NCBI GenBank assembly: GCA_037130845.1
Contig: JBAXSE010000002.1
Coordinates: forward strand, 40,547 to 104,546
Direction: 5' to 3'
Length of the DNA: 64,000 bases
Source of the DNA: 1-14-0-10-37-14 sp037130845
GTDB lineage: Bacteria; Patescibacteriota; Patescibacteriia; Patescibacteriales; Patescibacteriaceae
Positions 1-7,446 of this stretch are shown here, one piece after another (position 1 is the stretch's first letter; each line of letters starts with the position of its first letter). Below the pieces are notes generated by a model. It did not search any database, had not been told where the DNA came from, and was given only the letters and a program-made list of their open reading frames with translations. The position numbers and the translations under genes are program-made.

Positions 1-1285
1 GAAAAACAATGCTCGTTTGAGGCAAAGTTTGCGATAAATATAAATCTTGATTGCAAACAAAATTAAGATTAAAAAACCAATAACAGCCATAATTAGAACC
101 CTTATCGCAAACCTCCATGGCGTATTTTTTTACCGGCGACAAGGCAACAGCCAGTTTGGTGTTGCCGTACTGGTCAATGCTGCCATTAAAAAGTTTTGAA
201 TCAGCCTGTGGATTGCCATTTTCGTTAACTTTTTGCTCGTAAACAACGTAAGTCAAATTACCCAAAATATTATTCTTGGCATCGCGAAAAACCGGTTTAA
301 AATTAGTCTTTATGCTGCACTTAGCGCTTTCCAGCCCCTCAACCAACAAATTAATATTTGTACGCTGCTGACTGACTATCTTAAGGCCGGAAAAATTTTG
401 TATCCTACCTGACGGCAGCTTAATCTGCACGGTATAAGTGCCTGCCGGGTACTGCAAATAAGCTTGGCCCTGGTCGTTGGTTGTTAATGTTATCAAAGGG
501 CTGCCGATAATCACCTGGCCGAAACGATCCGTTTCTTGGCCAGACAGAGAGAACTTGAGGCCGGGCAATGGATTGCTGGTGGCCGCATCCTTGATAGTAA
601 AAAATGCTTCGCTAAACTTAAAATCAATCGGCGTTATCTGGCTATCTGTAGCCTGGACATTCGGCAAAGGAAAAGCAAGGCCGCCTTTATTTTTTATTTC
701 CAAGAAATAATTTCCGTTTGTTTCAGGCAAGCTTCGGTTTTTGGAAGGCAGATAAAAACTGACATCACCCGCGTCTCCAGTCGAAAAATTACCCTGCAAG
801 GCGCCTTTCATCGGTTCGCCCACAGAGTTGGCTGCCTGAGAATAAACATTAAACTTAATATTCTGCTGAGGAGTCAGCGTCGATAAATCCACCGCCCTAA
901 AATATACATTAGACAAGGTAATGGTTCCGGTAGCCGCCTGCGCACAAACCAAAGCCAATTCGTCAAAATACCAGAAATCCGCCTGGCGAAGGCTAGGATT
1001 GGCAATCATTATTGTTAGGCGAGTAGTGCTGGTGCTTACGGGCACATTAACGATTCCACGCCCCGTATATTTATCAGTACTCCCGCTTATCAGCTGCTTG
1101 CCCGGCTTGGTCAGGCCATTGGCATCATAAATCTGTTCGTATATTGCGTATTTTGCTTGCGGAATAACATTGCCTCCAAAACCGCGAATAGCCGTACTGA
1201 CACTGGCCTGGCAAGCCGCCTGAGCTGATCCAGCCGCAACTAGCCAAAACAAGCCTCCCGCGAATAGCAATAATTTATATTTCAT
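1..1285 (-). CDS. Secreted surface protein, N-terminal part (cut by window edge)
   Basis: The frame opens at an ATG at 1285 and stays open to base 1, giving 428 codons with no stop, so the C-terminus lies outside the window. It starts with a clear signal peptide (MKYKLLLF, then a hydrophobic run ending near SAQA, about residue 23). The mature part is rich in Thr, Ser, Asn and aromatic residues. Two short stretches that read like carboxypeptidase-regulatory or CnaB-type beta-sandwich segments are visible, around LPGLKFSLSG and YLQYPAGTYTVQIKLPSG. A third copy seems to begin near the edge (NILGNLTYVVYEQ), resembling the first mature segment (NVIPQAKYAIYEQ), so the protein is probably internally repeated. 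Cysteines are spaced like disulfide partners. It sits downstream of the pilin genes on the same strand. Extracellular or cell-surface location is inferred; no specific function is recognised. Confidence 0.75.
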   Translation of the reverse strand, partial: MKYKLLLFAGGLFWLVAAGSAQAACQASVSTAIRGFGGNVIPQAKYAIYEQIYDANGLTKPGKQLISGSTDKYTGRGIVNVPVSTSTTRLTIMIANPSLRQADFWYFDELALVCAQAATGTITLSNVYFRAVDLSTLTPQQNIKFNVYSQAANSVGEPMKGALQGNFSTGDAGDVSFYLPSKNRSLPETNGNYFLEIKNKGGLAFPLPNVQATDSQITPIDFKFSEAFFTIKDAATSNPLPGLKFSLSGQETDRFGQVIIGSPLITLTTNDQGQAYLQYPAGTYTVQIKLPSGRIQNFSGLKIVSQQRTNINLLVEGLESAKCSIKTNFKPVFRDAKNNILGNLTYVVYEQKVNENGNPQADSKLFNGSIDQYGNTKLAVALSPVKKYAMEVCDKGSNYGCYWFFNLNFVCNQDLYLSQTLPQTSIVF

Positions 1286-1408
1286 ATTTATATTTTACTA
1301 CCTGGCTTCAATAAAGTAAGTTTGTCTGTAAATAAAAAATAAGTCAAAAGCCAATCGGCCAGCCGACTGATTGATCTGGGGAGTTAGCTTTCATTAAATA
1401 ATACAGAT

Positions 1409-1903
1409 TTATCTAGTGACAGAGATGGTTGCGCCCGAAAGCTCTGTGTTTGGAGCGGTAACAGTAACGCGATTATTGATCGTTTTTAATACTCGATAGC
1501 CGATACCATTAGCATTGCAACCGGTCGGGCAAGCTGGATCAGTCGGCAAAGAGGTTAAGTATAGCTCGTTATTGGTCAAAGAAGTCAAATCAATCAACGA
1601 GCTTGCGTTACAGGTTGTAGTAGCTACGCCGGCGGCGCAAATTTCCGTCTCATTCGTTGTCAAAGAATACGGCAAAGAACCTTTGTTATCCACAGCGTAC
1701 TGATGGATGGCATTTAAAATAGTATTAACATTCGACCAGCGCTGAGTATTGCGCGCCATGCCCAGTTGTCGAGCTGGATTAATAGCGATAATGACGATAG
1801 CCGCCAGAATAGCAATAATACCGATTACAAGCAGCACTTCGATCAACGTAAAGGCTTGATTGTGCGCCAAAGAAGTTAAAGAGTTTTTGTTCGATGTTTT
1901 CAT
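1409..1903 (-). CDS. Type IV major pilin-like protein, copy 1
   Basis: A 164-residue prepilin. A 17-residue polar leader ends in a class III signal (QA followed by FTLIEVLLVIGIIAILAAI), with the conserved Glu at mature position 5 and the hydrophobic helix that packs in the pilus core. The leader would be cut by a prepilin peptidase (PilD/GspO), which is not in this window. The C-terminal globular domain has four cysteines in two clusters (ICAAGVATTTC and CPTGC), likely disulfide-bonded. It is a paralogue of the next gene at 2040-2528, with nearly identical N-terminal helix and the same CPTGCNANGIGY element. A hairpin terminator and a TATAAT box separate the two genes, so this copy can be transcribed on its own. 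The GspG/PilE-type family is clear; whether it is the major or an alternative pilin cannot be told from sequence. Confidence 0.9.
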   Translation of the reverse strand: MKTSNKNSLTSLAHNQAFTLIEVLLVIGIIAILAAIVIIAINPARQLGMARNTQRWSNVNTILNAIHQYAVDNKGSLPYSLTTNETEICAAGVATTTCNASSLIDLTSLTNNELYLTSLPTDPACPTGCNANGIGYRVLKTINNRVTVTAPNTELSGATISVTR

Positions 1904-1942
1904 AATTATTTTGAGGTATTCCTCGCTAATTAATACCGTTTT

Positions 1943-1948
1943 ATTATA
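1943..1948 (-). promoter_or_regulatory. Candidate -10 box for pilin copy 1
   Basis: TATAAT on the minus strand, about 40 bases before the ATG at 1903. The hexamer 17 bases upstream reads TTGCGT, a weak -35. It lies just past the terminator of the neighbouring pilin gene. Confidence 0.45.
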
Positions 1949-1971
1949 CCACTATTAAAGAACAGACGCAA

Positions 1972-2025
1972 AAAAACTCTCTATTGCCTTTCCATTTTAA
2001 AATGGCCTAGCGATAGAGAGTTTTT
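1972..2025 (-). terminator. Terminator of the pilus operon
   Basis: Long inverted repeat: AAAACTCTCTAT pairs with ATAGAGAGTTTT, and an inner CCATTTTAAAATGG forms a second palindrome. T-runs flank it on both strands. It ends the pil operon after the second pilin. Confidence 0.75.
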
Positions 2026-2039
2026 GCTTAGAATGCGAT

Positions 2040-2528
2040 CTAACGAGTAACGCTGATGCTAGTGCCTAATTCTTGAGTCGATGTTGGTACCGATACGGTG
2101 ATGCGGCCATTAACCGACTTGCTAATCTTATATCCGATGCCATTGGCATTACAACCGGTTGGGCAGCTAGGATCAGAAGGCAAAGCGGTCAGATATGTCT
2201 CCGAATTGGTCAAGACTTGCAAATCAACCAAAGAGGAGCTGGCGCATGTAGTAGTAGCGACACCGGTAGCGCAAATCTCCGTAGCAGAGGTGGAAGTAAC
2301 CGAGGTAGGCAGATTGCCTTTGTTGTCCACGGCATACTGATGAACGGCGTTTAGGATTGTATTAACATTTGACCATCGTTGAGTATTGCGAGCTTGCGCT
2401 AGCTGGCGGGCCGGATTAATAGCAATAATGACGATAGCGGCCAAGATCGCAATAATACCGATGACCAGCAAGACTTCGATTAAGGTAAACCCAGAGTAAG
2501 AGTTAACCTGCTTGTTTGTTTTGTTCAT
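2040..2528 (-). CDS. Type IV major pilin-like protein, copy 2
   Basis: A 162-residue prepilin with a 13-residue leader ending in G, followed by FTLIEVLLVIGIIAILAAI (the conserved Glu5 is present). The mature domain has the same four-cysteine layout as copy 1 (ICATGVATTTC and CPTGCNANGIGY) and the same WSNVNTILNAVHQYAVDNKG helix. It differs from copy 1 mainly in the middle and at the last 25 residues, as expected for a tandem duplication that has since diverged. It is the last gene of the pilus operon, 2 bases after the PilM stop codon, and a strong terminator follows. Subunit of a type IV pilus or pilus-like fibre; substrate for prepilin peptidase. Confidence 0.92.
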   Translation of the reverse strand: MNKTNKQVNSYSGFTLIEVLLVIGIIAILAAIVIIAINPARQLAQARNTQRWSNVNTILNAVHQYAVDNKGNLPTSVTSTSATEICATGVATTTCASSSLVDLQVLTNSETYLTALPSDPSCPTGCNANGIGYKISKSVNGRITVSVPTSTQELGTSISVTR

Positions 2529-2530
2529 AG

Positions 2531-4108
2531 TTATTGGTTAATTATTTTTATATAACGCGAACTGACCCAACCAAGAGTCTTATCGCTAATTTGCAGCTTA
2601 TACCATTCACCGCGGGTCTCTACCAATACATATCTAGCCTGTGGATAAATTTTTGTGACAATAGCGGCAGCCGCATTCGAATCATTACGCACATTCAAAT
2701 ATCCGGTTGGCGTAGCCGTAACCTCTGCCCATTTAATGATTTGCGCTATTGCTAAAGTCGCAGTTGACGCAAGCTGATTACTGCTGGTCGCTATCGACAT
2801 GGGCAAAGTAGCGCTGGCGCTCGGAACAACAGCCGGAACAACAGCAGGCTCTGTTGGCAAAATAGCAATCGTGCTCGTCGCCTCCGGCATTTGAGCTACC
2901 TGCTTCTGAGAAAAATAATCAAAAACTTTAAAACGGATTACCAATAATACCATTATAGCAAATATTACAAATATAACCAAGACCGGCAATAGCTTCCTTA
3001 TCCAAGATAAATCAAAGCCGTGCTTGCCTGCCGTCTCCGTTTCTTGATATTCCTGTGCCAACAAATTTAAATGCGGCAATCGTAAATTTTCGGCCAAAAC
3101 GGCTAGGCCAGAAACGTTAGCATAAAATAATTGCGCCGGATCATCACTAGCCTTGAGCCCTAATTTAATAAACGGCCTAGCCAAGCTTATCTTGCGGACC
3201 AATTCTTTTTCCAAATATTCAACTAAGCCAGGCAACAAAGCGCTGCCGCCTGCCAAGACCACATGTTTGACCGGCATTTTCTGCCGACCTTCTTCGTAAG
3301 CGATGGCTTGGGCTAGGCCATGGCTAATTTGAGCGGCTTTTGACAGCAAAACGCCATAAGCTGCATTCCTTTTTCCTGGCTCAAGTCCCTTAGCGCATTT
3401 AAGTTTTTCCGCCTCCTCTTGACTTATCCCCAACTTGGCTGCGACTGCCTCGGTCATCTGCGCTCCAGCCACCGGCAAAGACACCGACAAACGCAGAACC
3501 CCCTGCTGATCATACAAAGACAAGTCAGTGCTGCGATAGCCGATATCAGCAATCATGGTCTGTCCCTGAGCATGCTCCAAGTGCAGCAAAGCTCGCGCTA
3601 AGGAGAGAGATTCGGCATCGATTATTTTCAAATAAAGTCCGGCAGCGGCTAATACTTGACGGTAATCGTTAACAATCTTTTTGGTCGCCGCCGCAAAAAT
3701 GATAGACTGCGCGCCGACAATCGGCGCGGCCAAATAGTCCCAATAAAGATTGCTAAAATCAAGCGGCAACATTGCCGCCGCTTTCTTGCGAACTTGCGCG
3801 TCTAACTCCGCGCCTTTAAGGCTCAAGGGCAGCTCGAAACAATATAGATAAGTCTTGCCTTCAGGCAAACTGATAATCACATCCACCGCGCTTCTGGGAA
3901 AATTTTTCTGCTGCCTGAGCTTCGTTAAACCTTGCTTGATTTTTTGCGCCAAAGCGGCCGCGTCTATTATCTCGCCTGCCTCGACTATCCCCGGCTCTAG
4001 CTGCAGGCGAGCGGAGCAGATCACGCCCGCCCTGCCCAAATACAAAAACTCCAACGAACCATCGCTGATATCAAGGCCGAACATGATAGAAGATTTTATC
4101 CCAAACAT
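2531..4108 (-). CDS. pilM: PilM-like pilus assembly protein fused to a membrane segment and SH3 domain
   Basis: 525 residues from the ATG at 4108; a TTG 21 bases earlier is in frame but overlaps the upstream gene. Residues 1 to about 345 form an actin/FtsA-like ATPase: N-terminal MFGLDISDG, a phosphate loop around IADIGYRSTDL (about 188) and an adenosine motif VLAGGSALLPG (about 285). In known systems PilM sits under the inner membrane and binds the N-terminal tail of PilN. Here the protein continues into a membrane helix (about 373-393), a Pro/Ala/Thr linker and a C-terminal bacterial SH3 domain (about 469-523, GYLNVRNDSN to GWVSSRYIKI). That would put the SH3 domain outside the membrane. 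No pilN or pilO gene follows. The fusion may replace part of the PilN/PilO alignment complex; this is inference. The PilM fold call is firm. Confidence 0.88.
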   Translation of the reverse strand: MFGIKSSIMFGLDISDGSLEFLYLGRAGVICSARLQLEPGIVEAGEIIDAAALAQKIKQGLTKLRQQKNFPRSAVDVIISLPEGKTYLYCFELPLSLKGAELDAQVRKKAAAMLPLDFSNLYWDYLAAPIVGAQSIIFAAATKKIVNDYRQVLAAAGLYLKIIDAESLSLARALLHLEHAQGQTMIADIGYRSTDLSLYDQQGVLRLSVSLPVAGAQMTEAVAAKLGISQEEAEKLKCAKGLEPGKRNAAYGVLLSKAAQISHGLAQAIAYEEGRQKMPVKHVVLAGGSALLPGLVEYLEKELVRKISLARPFIKLGLKASDDPAQLFYANVSGLAVLAENLRLPHLNLLAQEYQETETAGKHGFDLSWIRKLLPVLVIFVIFAIMVLLVIRFKVFDYFSQKQVAQMPEATSTIAILPTEPAVVPAVVPSASATLPMSIATSSNQLASTATLAIAQIIKWAEVTATPTGYLNVRNDSNAAAAIVTKIYPQARYVLVETRGEWYKLQISDKTLGWVSSRYIKIINQ

Positions 4109-4110
4109 AA

Positions 4111-4500
4111 TCAAGGCACTTCCCGCCAACTGGAAATCGTCAGTGTAGGAGTTAATTGTGAAACATTTACTTGCACCCGTCTAGTGTAATAACTGACTGT
4201 GCTGGAAGCGTTAACAACGCGATTTGTATTGCCGCTGCCGCCGACCGCGCCGATATAACAATTGTAATTGTCTAAAGGCAAAAGTTCATTACCCGCATAA
4301 GTGCTGCTGGCAAGCAAAGTAGCCAAAGCATGCTCGGCACAAGCATTAGCCAAGACACGCGCCCGTTCTGATTCCTGAGCGTCCAAACTAAGGCGCGACT
4401 CTCCCAATGAGCGCGCCAACAAAGACACGCCGATCACAAAGACCAGCGCGGATACGATTAAGATGGCGGTTAAGGCCACCAAGCCGGTTCTTAATTTCAT
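4111..4500 (-). CDS. Minor pilin-like protein (PilX/PulK-like)
   Basis: 129 residues. The N-terminus (MKLRTGLVALTAILIVSALVF) is a hydrophobic helix without the usual Phe-Thr-Leu-Glu signature, followed by an amphipathic helix with many Arg, Glu and Ala (LARSLGESRLSLDAQESERARVLANACAEHAL). That pattern is typical of PilX-type minor subunits and of the helical start of GspK-like proteins. Two cysteines (CAEHA and NCYIGA) could pair. Its ATG overlaps the stop of the upstream gene by 4 bases (ATGA), and it ends 2 bases before the pilM ATG, so translation is probably coupled. The role as a minor or initiating subunit is inferred from position and shape. Confidence 0.7.
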   Translation of the reverse strand: MKLRTGLVALTAILIVSALVFVIGVSLLARSLGESRLSLDAQESERARVLANACAEHALATLLASSTYAGNELLPLDNYNCYIGAVGGSGNTNRVVNASSTVSYYTRRVQVNVSQLTPTLTISSWREVP

Positions 4501-5003
4501 TGGGTTCTGATATTAGCGGTAGTCGCAAAAGCCTCGCTAACATTATATTCAGCGCGGTTTGAAGTGTTATTATACTGCAGCGTCAATTGCGTTCGCACAG
4601 CCGCCGGATCGCCGGTAATACCCAGATTGGTAAAAGTTAAAGCGGTTGACGATACCTCTGTGCTGATAATCGGCTGCGCTGTAGCTGATCCCAGTTTAAC
4701 ATAAATCAATCCGCCGGACACATTAACGATGGTCGGATTAGTCGAAGACACCGCTGTTGACAGAGTTAAAGAGCTGGAACTGGCGCCCAGCACAGGAGCG
4801 GTAACGCCGCTGGCATTGCTTATCAAGTCACTAATCTTATCAAGCGCGTAACGGCCGTTATAGCTTACCTCATCTATGGCCGCCAGCCTGGCCTTGCTTA
4901 ACAAAATATTGATGCCGATAACCGCCACAATAGACAATAATATTGCGGCCATGCCGATATAGATTAACAGCTCTAAGAGAGTAAAAGCTTTGTTTGTTTT
5001 CAT
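4497..5003 (-). CDS. Prepilin-like minor subunit (PilW/PulJ-like)
   Basis: 168 residues. A short leader (MKTNKA) is followed by FTLLELLIYIGMAAILLSIV, a class III prepilin signal with Glu at position 5 of the mature chain. A helix of the PulJ type follows (LLSKARLAAIDEVSYNGRYALDKISDLI), then a Ser/Thr/Val-rich beta domain. The start is the ATG at 5003, with a plausible AGGAT ribosome site about 8 bases upstream. It lies 12 bases downstream of the previous gene and overlaps the next by 4 bases. In type II secretion and type IV pili such proteins form the tip complex; that role is assumed by homology. Confidence 0.8.
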   Translation of the reverse strand: MKTNKAFTLLELLIYIGMAAILLSIVAVIGINILLSKARLAAIDEVSYNGRYALDKISDLISNASGVTAPVLGASSSSLTLSTAVSSTNPTIVNVSGGLIYVKLGSATAQPIISTEVSSTALTFTNLGITGDPAAVRTQLTLQYNNTSNRAEYNVSEAFATTANIRTQ

Positions 5004-5015
5004 AAATAATCCTAC

Positions 5016-5825
5016 TCAAGGCACGATAAAAACGCCGGAATTAGCCACAACATTACTGCCATTATACAAAATAATCTGATAATTACCGGCAACCGCATTA
5101 CCGGTAAACTGCATGTCAAACTGGTAATTAGTTGCACCGGCCGGAACTGAATAAACCGTAGGATAGCCGTTAATGTTATATTTAGTGTCGCTAACCGAAT
5201 TGCTGCTACGCAAATTAAACCAAGTTAAAGTTGTAGGATTATAAACACGGAAACGATTCAATGTGCCTGAAGGCCAAAAAATTGCAAAAGCATTAAAGGT
5301 TACTGCCGAACTGCTAGAGTTAGCCAGATAGATAATATTAATAATCTTTAAATTGCGGACAACGGAGCTAGCATTGATAGTTAAAAAGTAAGAAGGGGTA
5401 GAGCTCGCCATATTGGCCAAGATAGTGGTAAACGCAACCTGGCCCTTGCGATAAGGGCTAAAATTCCAATCAACAGTCGAAGTGACAATCCTGGAACTGG
5501 CATCATAGGCGGCTATATCCAGATGCCGGACAAAACCATCGGCGGTATCGCTTGACCCGCTCAGGATCCAAGTGCTAGTCGGGGCCGCCAAGCCATAAGT
5601 ACCGACGCTCAATGAGCCAAAATCACGATTGCGAATCTGCCTCGCCGCCTCTAGGCCCTCTTTGGCATACAGCAGAGCCTGAGAACGTTCCAAACTCTGG
5701 CGGCTAGCCGTACCGGCATCCACCACCACATAGCTAATAGCAATCACCGCCACTACAAAAATAGCCGCAGCCACCAGAAACTCCAGGATCGACTGCGCCG
5801 GTCGCCTATTTTTCAATTTTGCCAT
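5016..5825 (-). CDS. Prepilin-like minor subunit (PilV/PulI-like)
   Basis: 269 residues from the ATG at 5825. In-frame ATGs at 5843 and 5837 would add a few residues before MAKLKNRR, but the internal start gives the usual short basic leader. The signal reads AQSILEFLVAAAIFVVAVIAI, with Glu at position 5. It is followed by a helix ending in QALLYAKEGLEAARQIRNRDF, which is typical of the GspI/PilV family in this lineage. The large C-terminal part is beta-rich (Ser, Thr, Asn, Tyr), including a stretch of about 110 residues beginning SYFLTINASSVV. It overlaps the end of the upstream pilin-like gene by 20 bases. Confidence 0.78.
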   Translation of the reverse strand: MAKLKNRRPAQSILEFLVAAAIFVVAVIAISYVVVDAGTASRQSLERSQALLYAKEGLEAARQIRNRDFGSLSVGTYGLAAPTSTWILSGSSDTADGFVRHLDIAAYDASSRIVTSTVDWNFSPYRKGQVAFTTILANMASSTPSYFLTINASSVVRNLKIINIIYLANSSSSAVTFNAFAIFWPSGTLNRFRVYNPTTLTWFNLRSSNSVSDTKYNINGYPTVYSVPAGATNYQFDMQFTGNAVAGNYQIILYNGSNVVANSGVFIVP

Positions 5826-6237
5826 TGCTATCCACATAAACATTATAATTAACCACGCTGTTGGCCAGATTAAAAGTGCTGGAAGCGGTAGAAGTCCCTG
5901 TCAGCTTATAAAAAACCAATTCACTGGGCCCGCTGAGCGTGACTCCATTATCCAAATTAACCGTCAGGTCCTCTGTCGTATCACGAGTGGCAAAAGTAGA
6001 GCCCTCAAACAACACATAATAATTACCGAACTGGCGAATGCCCCAGCTGGCATCATTTTTACCGGCCATTGCCTGATCGCGTACCCGCCGCAAATCAACT
6101 GATAATTGCGAAGTGGTTTCGTCCAAAGACTGGCGGCTGAAATAGTTGACCGCCCCAGGAATAGTTAAAATCGCCATTACGGCAGTAATAGCGAAAACCA
6201 ATAATATCTCAAAAAAGGTAAACCCCCGATAGTTCAT
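5806..6237 (-). CDS. Prepilin-like minor subunit (GspH/FimT-like)
   Basis: 143 residues. A 5-residue leader (MNYRG) precedes FTFFEILLVFAITAVMAILT, a class III prepilin signal with Glu5. A GspH-type helix follows (SLDETTSQLSVDLRRVRDQAMAGKND), then a beta domain with the FGNYYVLFEGS element seen in FimT-type proteins. The 5-prime flank is unusual: the start codon is directly preceded by an A/T-rich array of AACTTT units (6238-6272). A gap of about 155 bases separates it from pilC upstream, the only real break inside the pilus cluster. Confidence 0.8.
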   Translation of the reverse strand: MNYRGFTFFEILLVFAITAVMAILTIPGAVNYFSRQSLDETTSQLSVDLRRVRDQAMAGKNDASWGIRQFGNYYVLFEGSTFATRDTTEDLTVNLDNGVTLSGPSELVFYKLTGTSTASSTFNLANSVVNYNVYVDSNGKIEK

Positions 6238-6391
6238 AAAGTTTATAGAGTTCGTAAAGTTTACAGAGTTATTTGTGTTAAATTAATTAAAAATCCCCGG
6301 TACTACTACCCCTCCTTCGCTCCGAGGATACAGAGCTTCGGGCGGGCATGCTTTATGAACTTTACAAACTTTAAAAACTTTACAAACTTAT
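6238..6391. repeat. Inverted AAAGTT-unit arrays between pilC and the GspH-like gene
   Basis: Two A/T-rich arrays in opposite orientation. 6238-6272 reads AAAGTTTAT, AGAGTTCGT, AAAGTTTAC, AGAGTTATT in 9-base steps. 6352-6390 carries the complement type (GAACTTTACAAACTTT and on). Between them lies an about 80-base core with a GC-rich stretch (CCTCCTTCGCTCCGAGGATA). The two arms could pair, as in a small insertion element or a large hairpin. The same 9-base unit recurs at 11286-11391. Confidence 0.6.
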
Positions 6392-6393
6392 GT

Positions 6394-7443
6394 CTAGCGA
6401 TTAATGCCTGACGTTAGGCTGTAAATCGGCATCAGAACCGAGACTGCCACAAACAAAACACCCAAAGCAATCAAGACTAACAATATCGGCTCTATTAATG
6501 AAGGCAATTTCTTGGTCTTGGCCGAAACCTCCTTATTATAAAATTCCGCCAGATAACCCATGGAATTTTCCAAAGTACCGCTCTTTTCTCCTACCGCTAT
6601 GATATTTAAGAAATTCTTGGGAAAAAGCAAAGGATATTCGCCAAAAGCGACCGACATAGCAGTACCGCGGCTGACTTTCCAACCGGCCTTATGGATCGCC
6701 GCTTGATAACTCAGGTTTGTAACCGCTTCTTCGGTAGCCTGCAAAGCCTCGGACAAAGACAGGCCGCCGCGTACAAGCGTGGCCATTAGCTGGCTCACAA
6801 TCGCTAATTGATATTCTTTATACAAGCCGCCCACTATTGGCATCCGCAAGAAAAGCCCATGCCAGAAACGACGCACTTGTTTCAAGCGATTTAAAAAAGA
6901 TAAAGCTGTCAAGGCGGCCGCCACCTCAATAATAAAGATAAACCAAGATTTTTGTACAAAACTAGCAAAGGCCAACATCATCTTAGTCGTCCAAGGCAGC
7001 TCAACATTCAACTGAGAAAACATTGGCGTCAATTTTGGCAATACATAGATAGCCAGAACCATGCCCAAGATAAAAGTAGCCGACACAACCAATTTAGGAT
7101 AAAAAGTAGCCGCCTTAATATCCTGTTTTAAATCATGATTGCGCTCCAACCACTCGGCCAAAAAAGATAAGTTTTCTTCCAGCGTACCGGACGCTTCGCC
7201 CGCTTGAACCAAGCTGGTAAAGGTGCGCCCAAAATGGCGGTCTTCTTTGGCAAAAGCGGCCGACAAGGTGGTGCCATATTCCACGTCGTTCTTGACCTTG
7301 GCAATCAATCGGCCAAAAAAACGCGAATGCATCTGATCAGACAACGTCCCCAAGCACTCATCAATCGGAATGCCGCTCTTAAGCATGATAGACAGGTTCT
7401 TGGCGAATTCCACCTTGTCCTGATCGGAAATTGAATTAAACAT
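6394..7443 (-). CDS. pilC: Type IV pilus inner-membrane platform protein (PilC/GspF family)
   Basis: 349 residues, shorter than the roughly 400 of classic PilC because the cytoplasmic N-terminal extension is reduced. It has two T2SSF domains. The first (about 8-130) begins KVEFAKNLSIMLKSGIPIDE and holds GEASGTLEENLSFLAEWLE. The second (about 205-330) holds LVRGGLSLSEALQ and VGEKSGTLENSMGYLAEFY, the usual duplicated G-E-x-S/A-G-x-L motif. Membrane helices are near 118-138, 165-185 and 317-343. In the assembly machine this protein sits over the PilB hexamer and turns it to insert pilins. It ends 3 bases before the pilB reading frame on the same strand, so the two are cotranscribed. Confidence 0.93.
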   Translation of the reverse strand: MFNSISDQDKVEFAKNLSIMLKSGIPIDECLGTLSDQMHSRFFGRLIAKVKNDVEYGTTLSAAFAKEDRHFGRTFTSLVQAGEASGTLEENLSFLAEWLERNHDLKQDIKAATFYPKLVVSATFILGMVLAIYVLPKLTPMFSQLNVELPWTTKMMLAFASFVQKSWFIFIIEVAAALTALSFLNRLKQVRRFWHGLFLRMPIVGGLYKEYQLAIVSQLMATLVRGGLSLSEALQATEEAVTNLSYQAAIHKAGWKVSRGTAMSVAFGEYPLLFPKNFLNIIAVGEKSGTLENSMGYLAEFYNKEVSAKTKKLPSLIEPILLVLIALGVLFVAVSVLMPIYSLTSGINR

Positions 7444-7446
7444 ATA

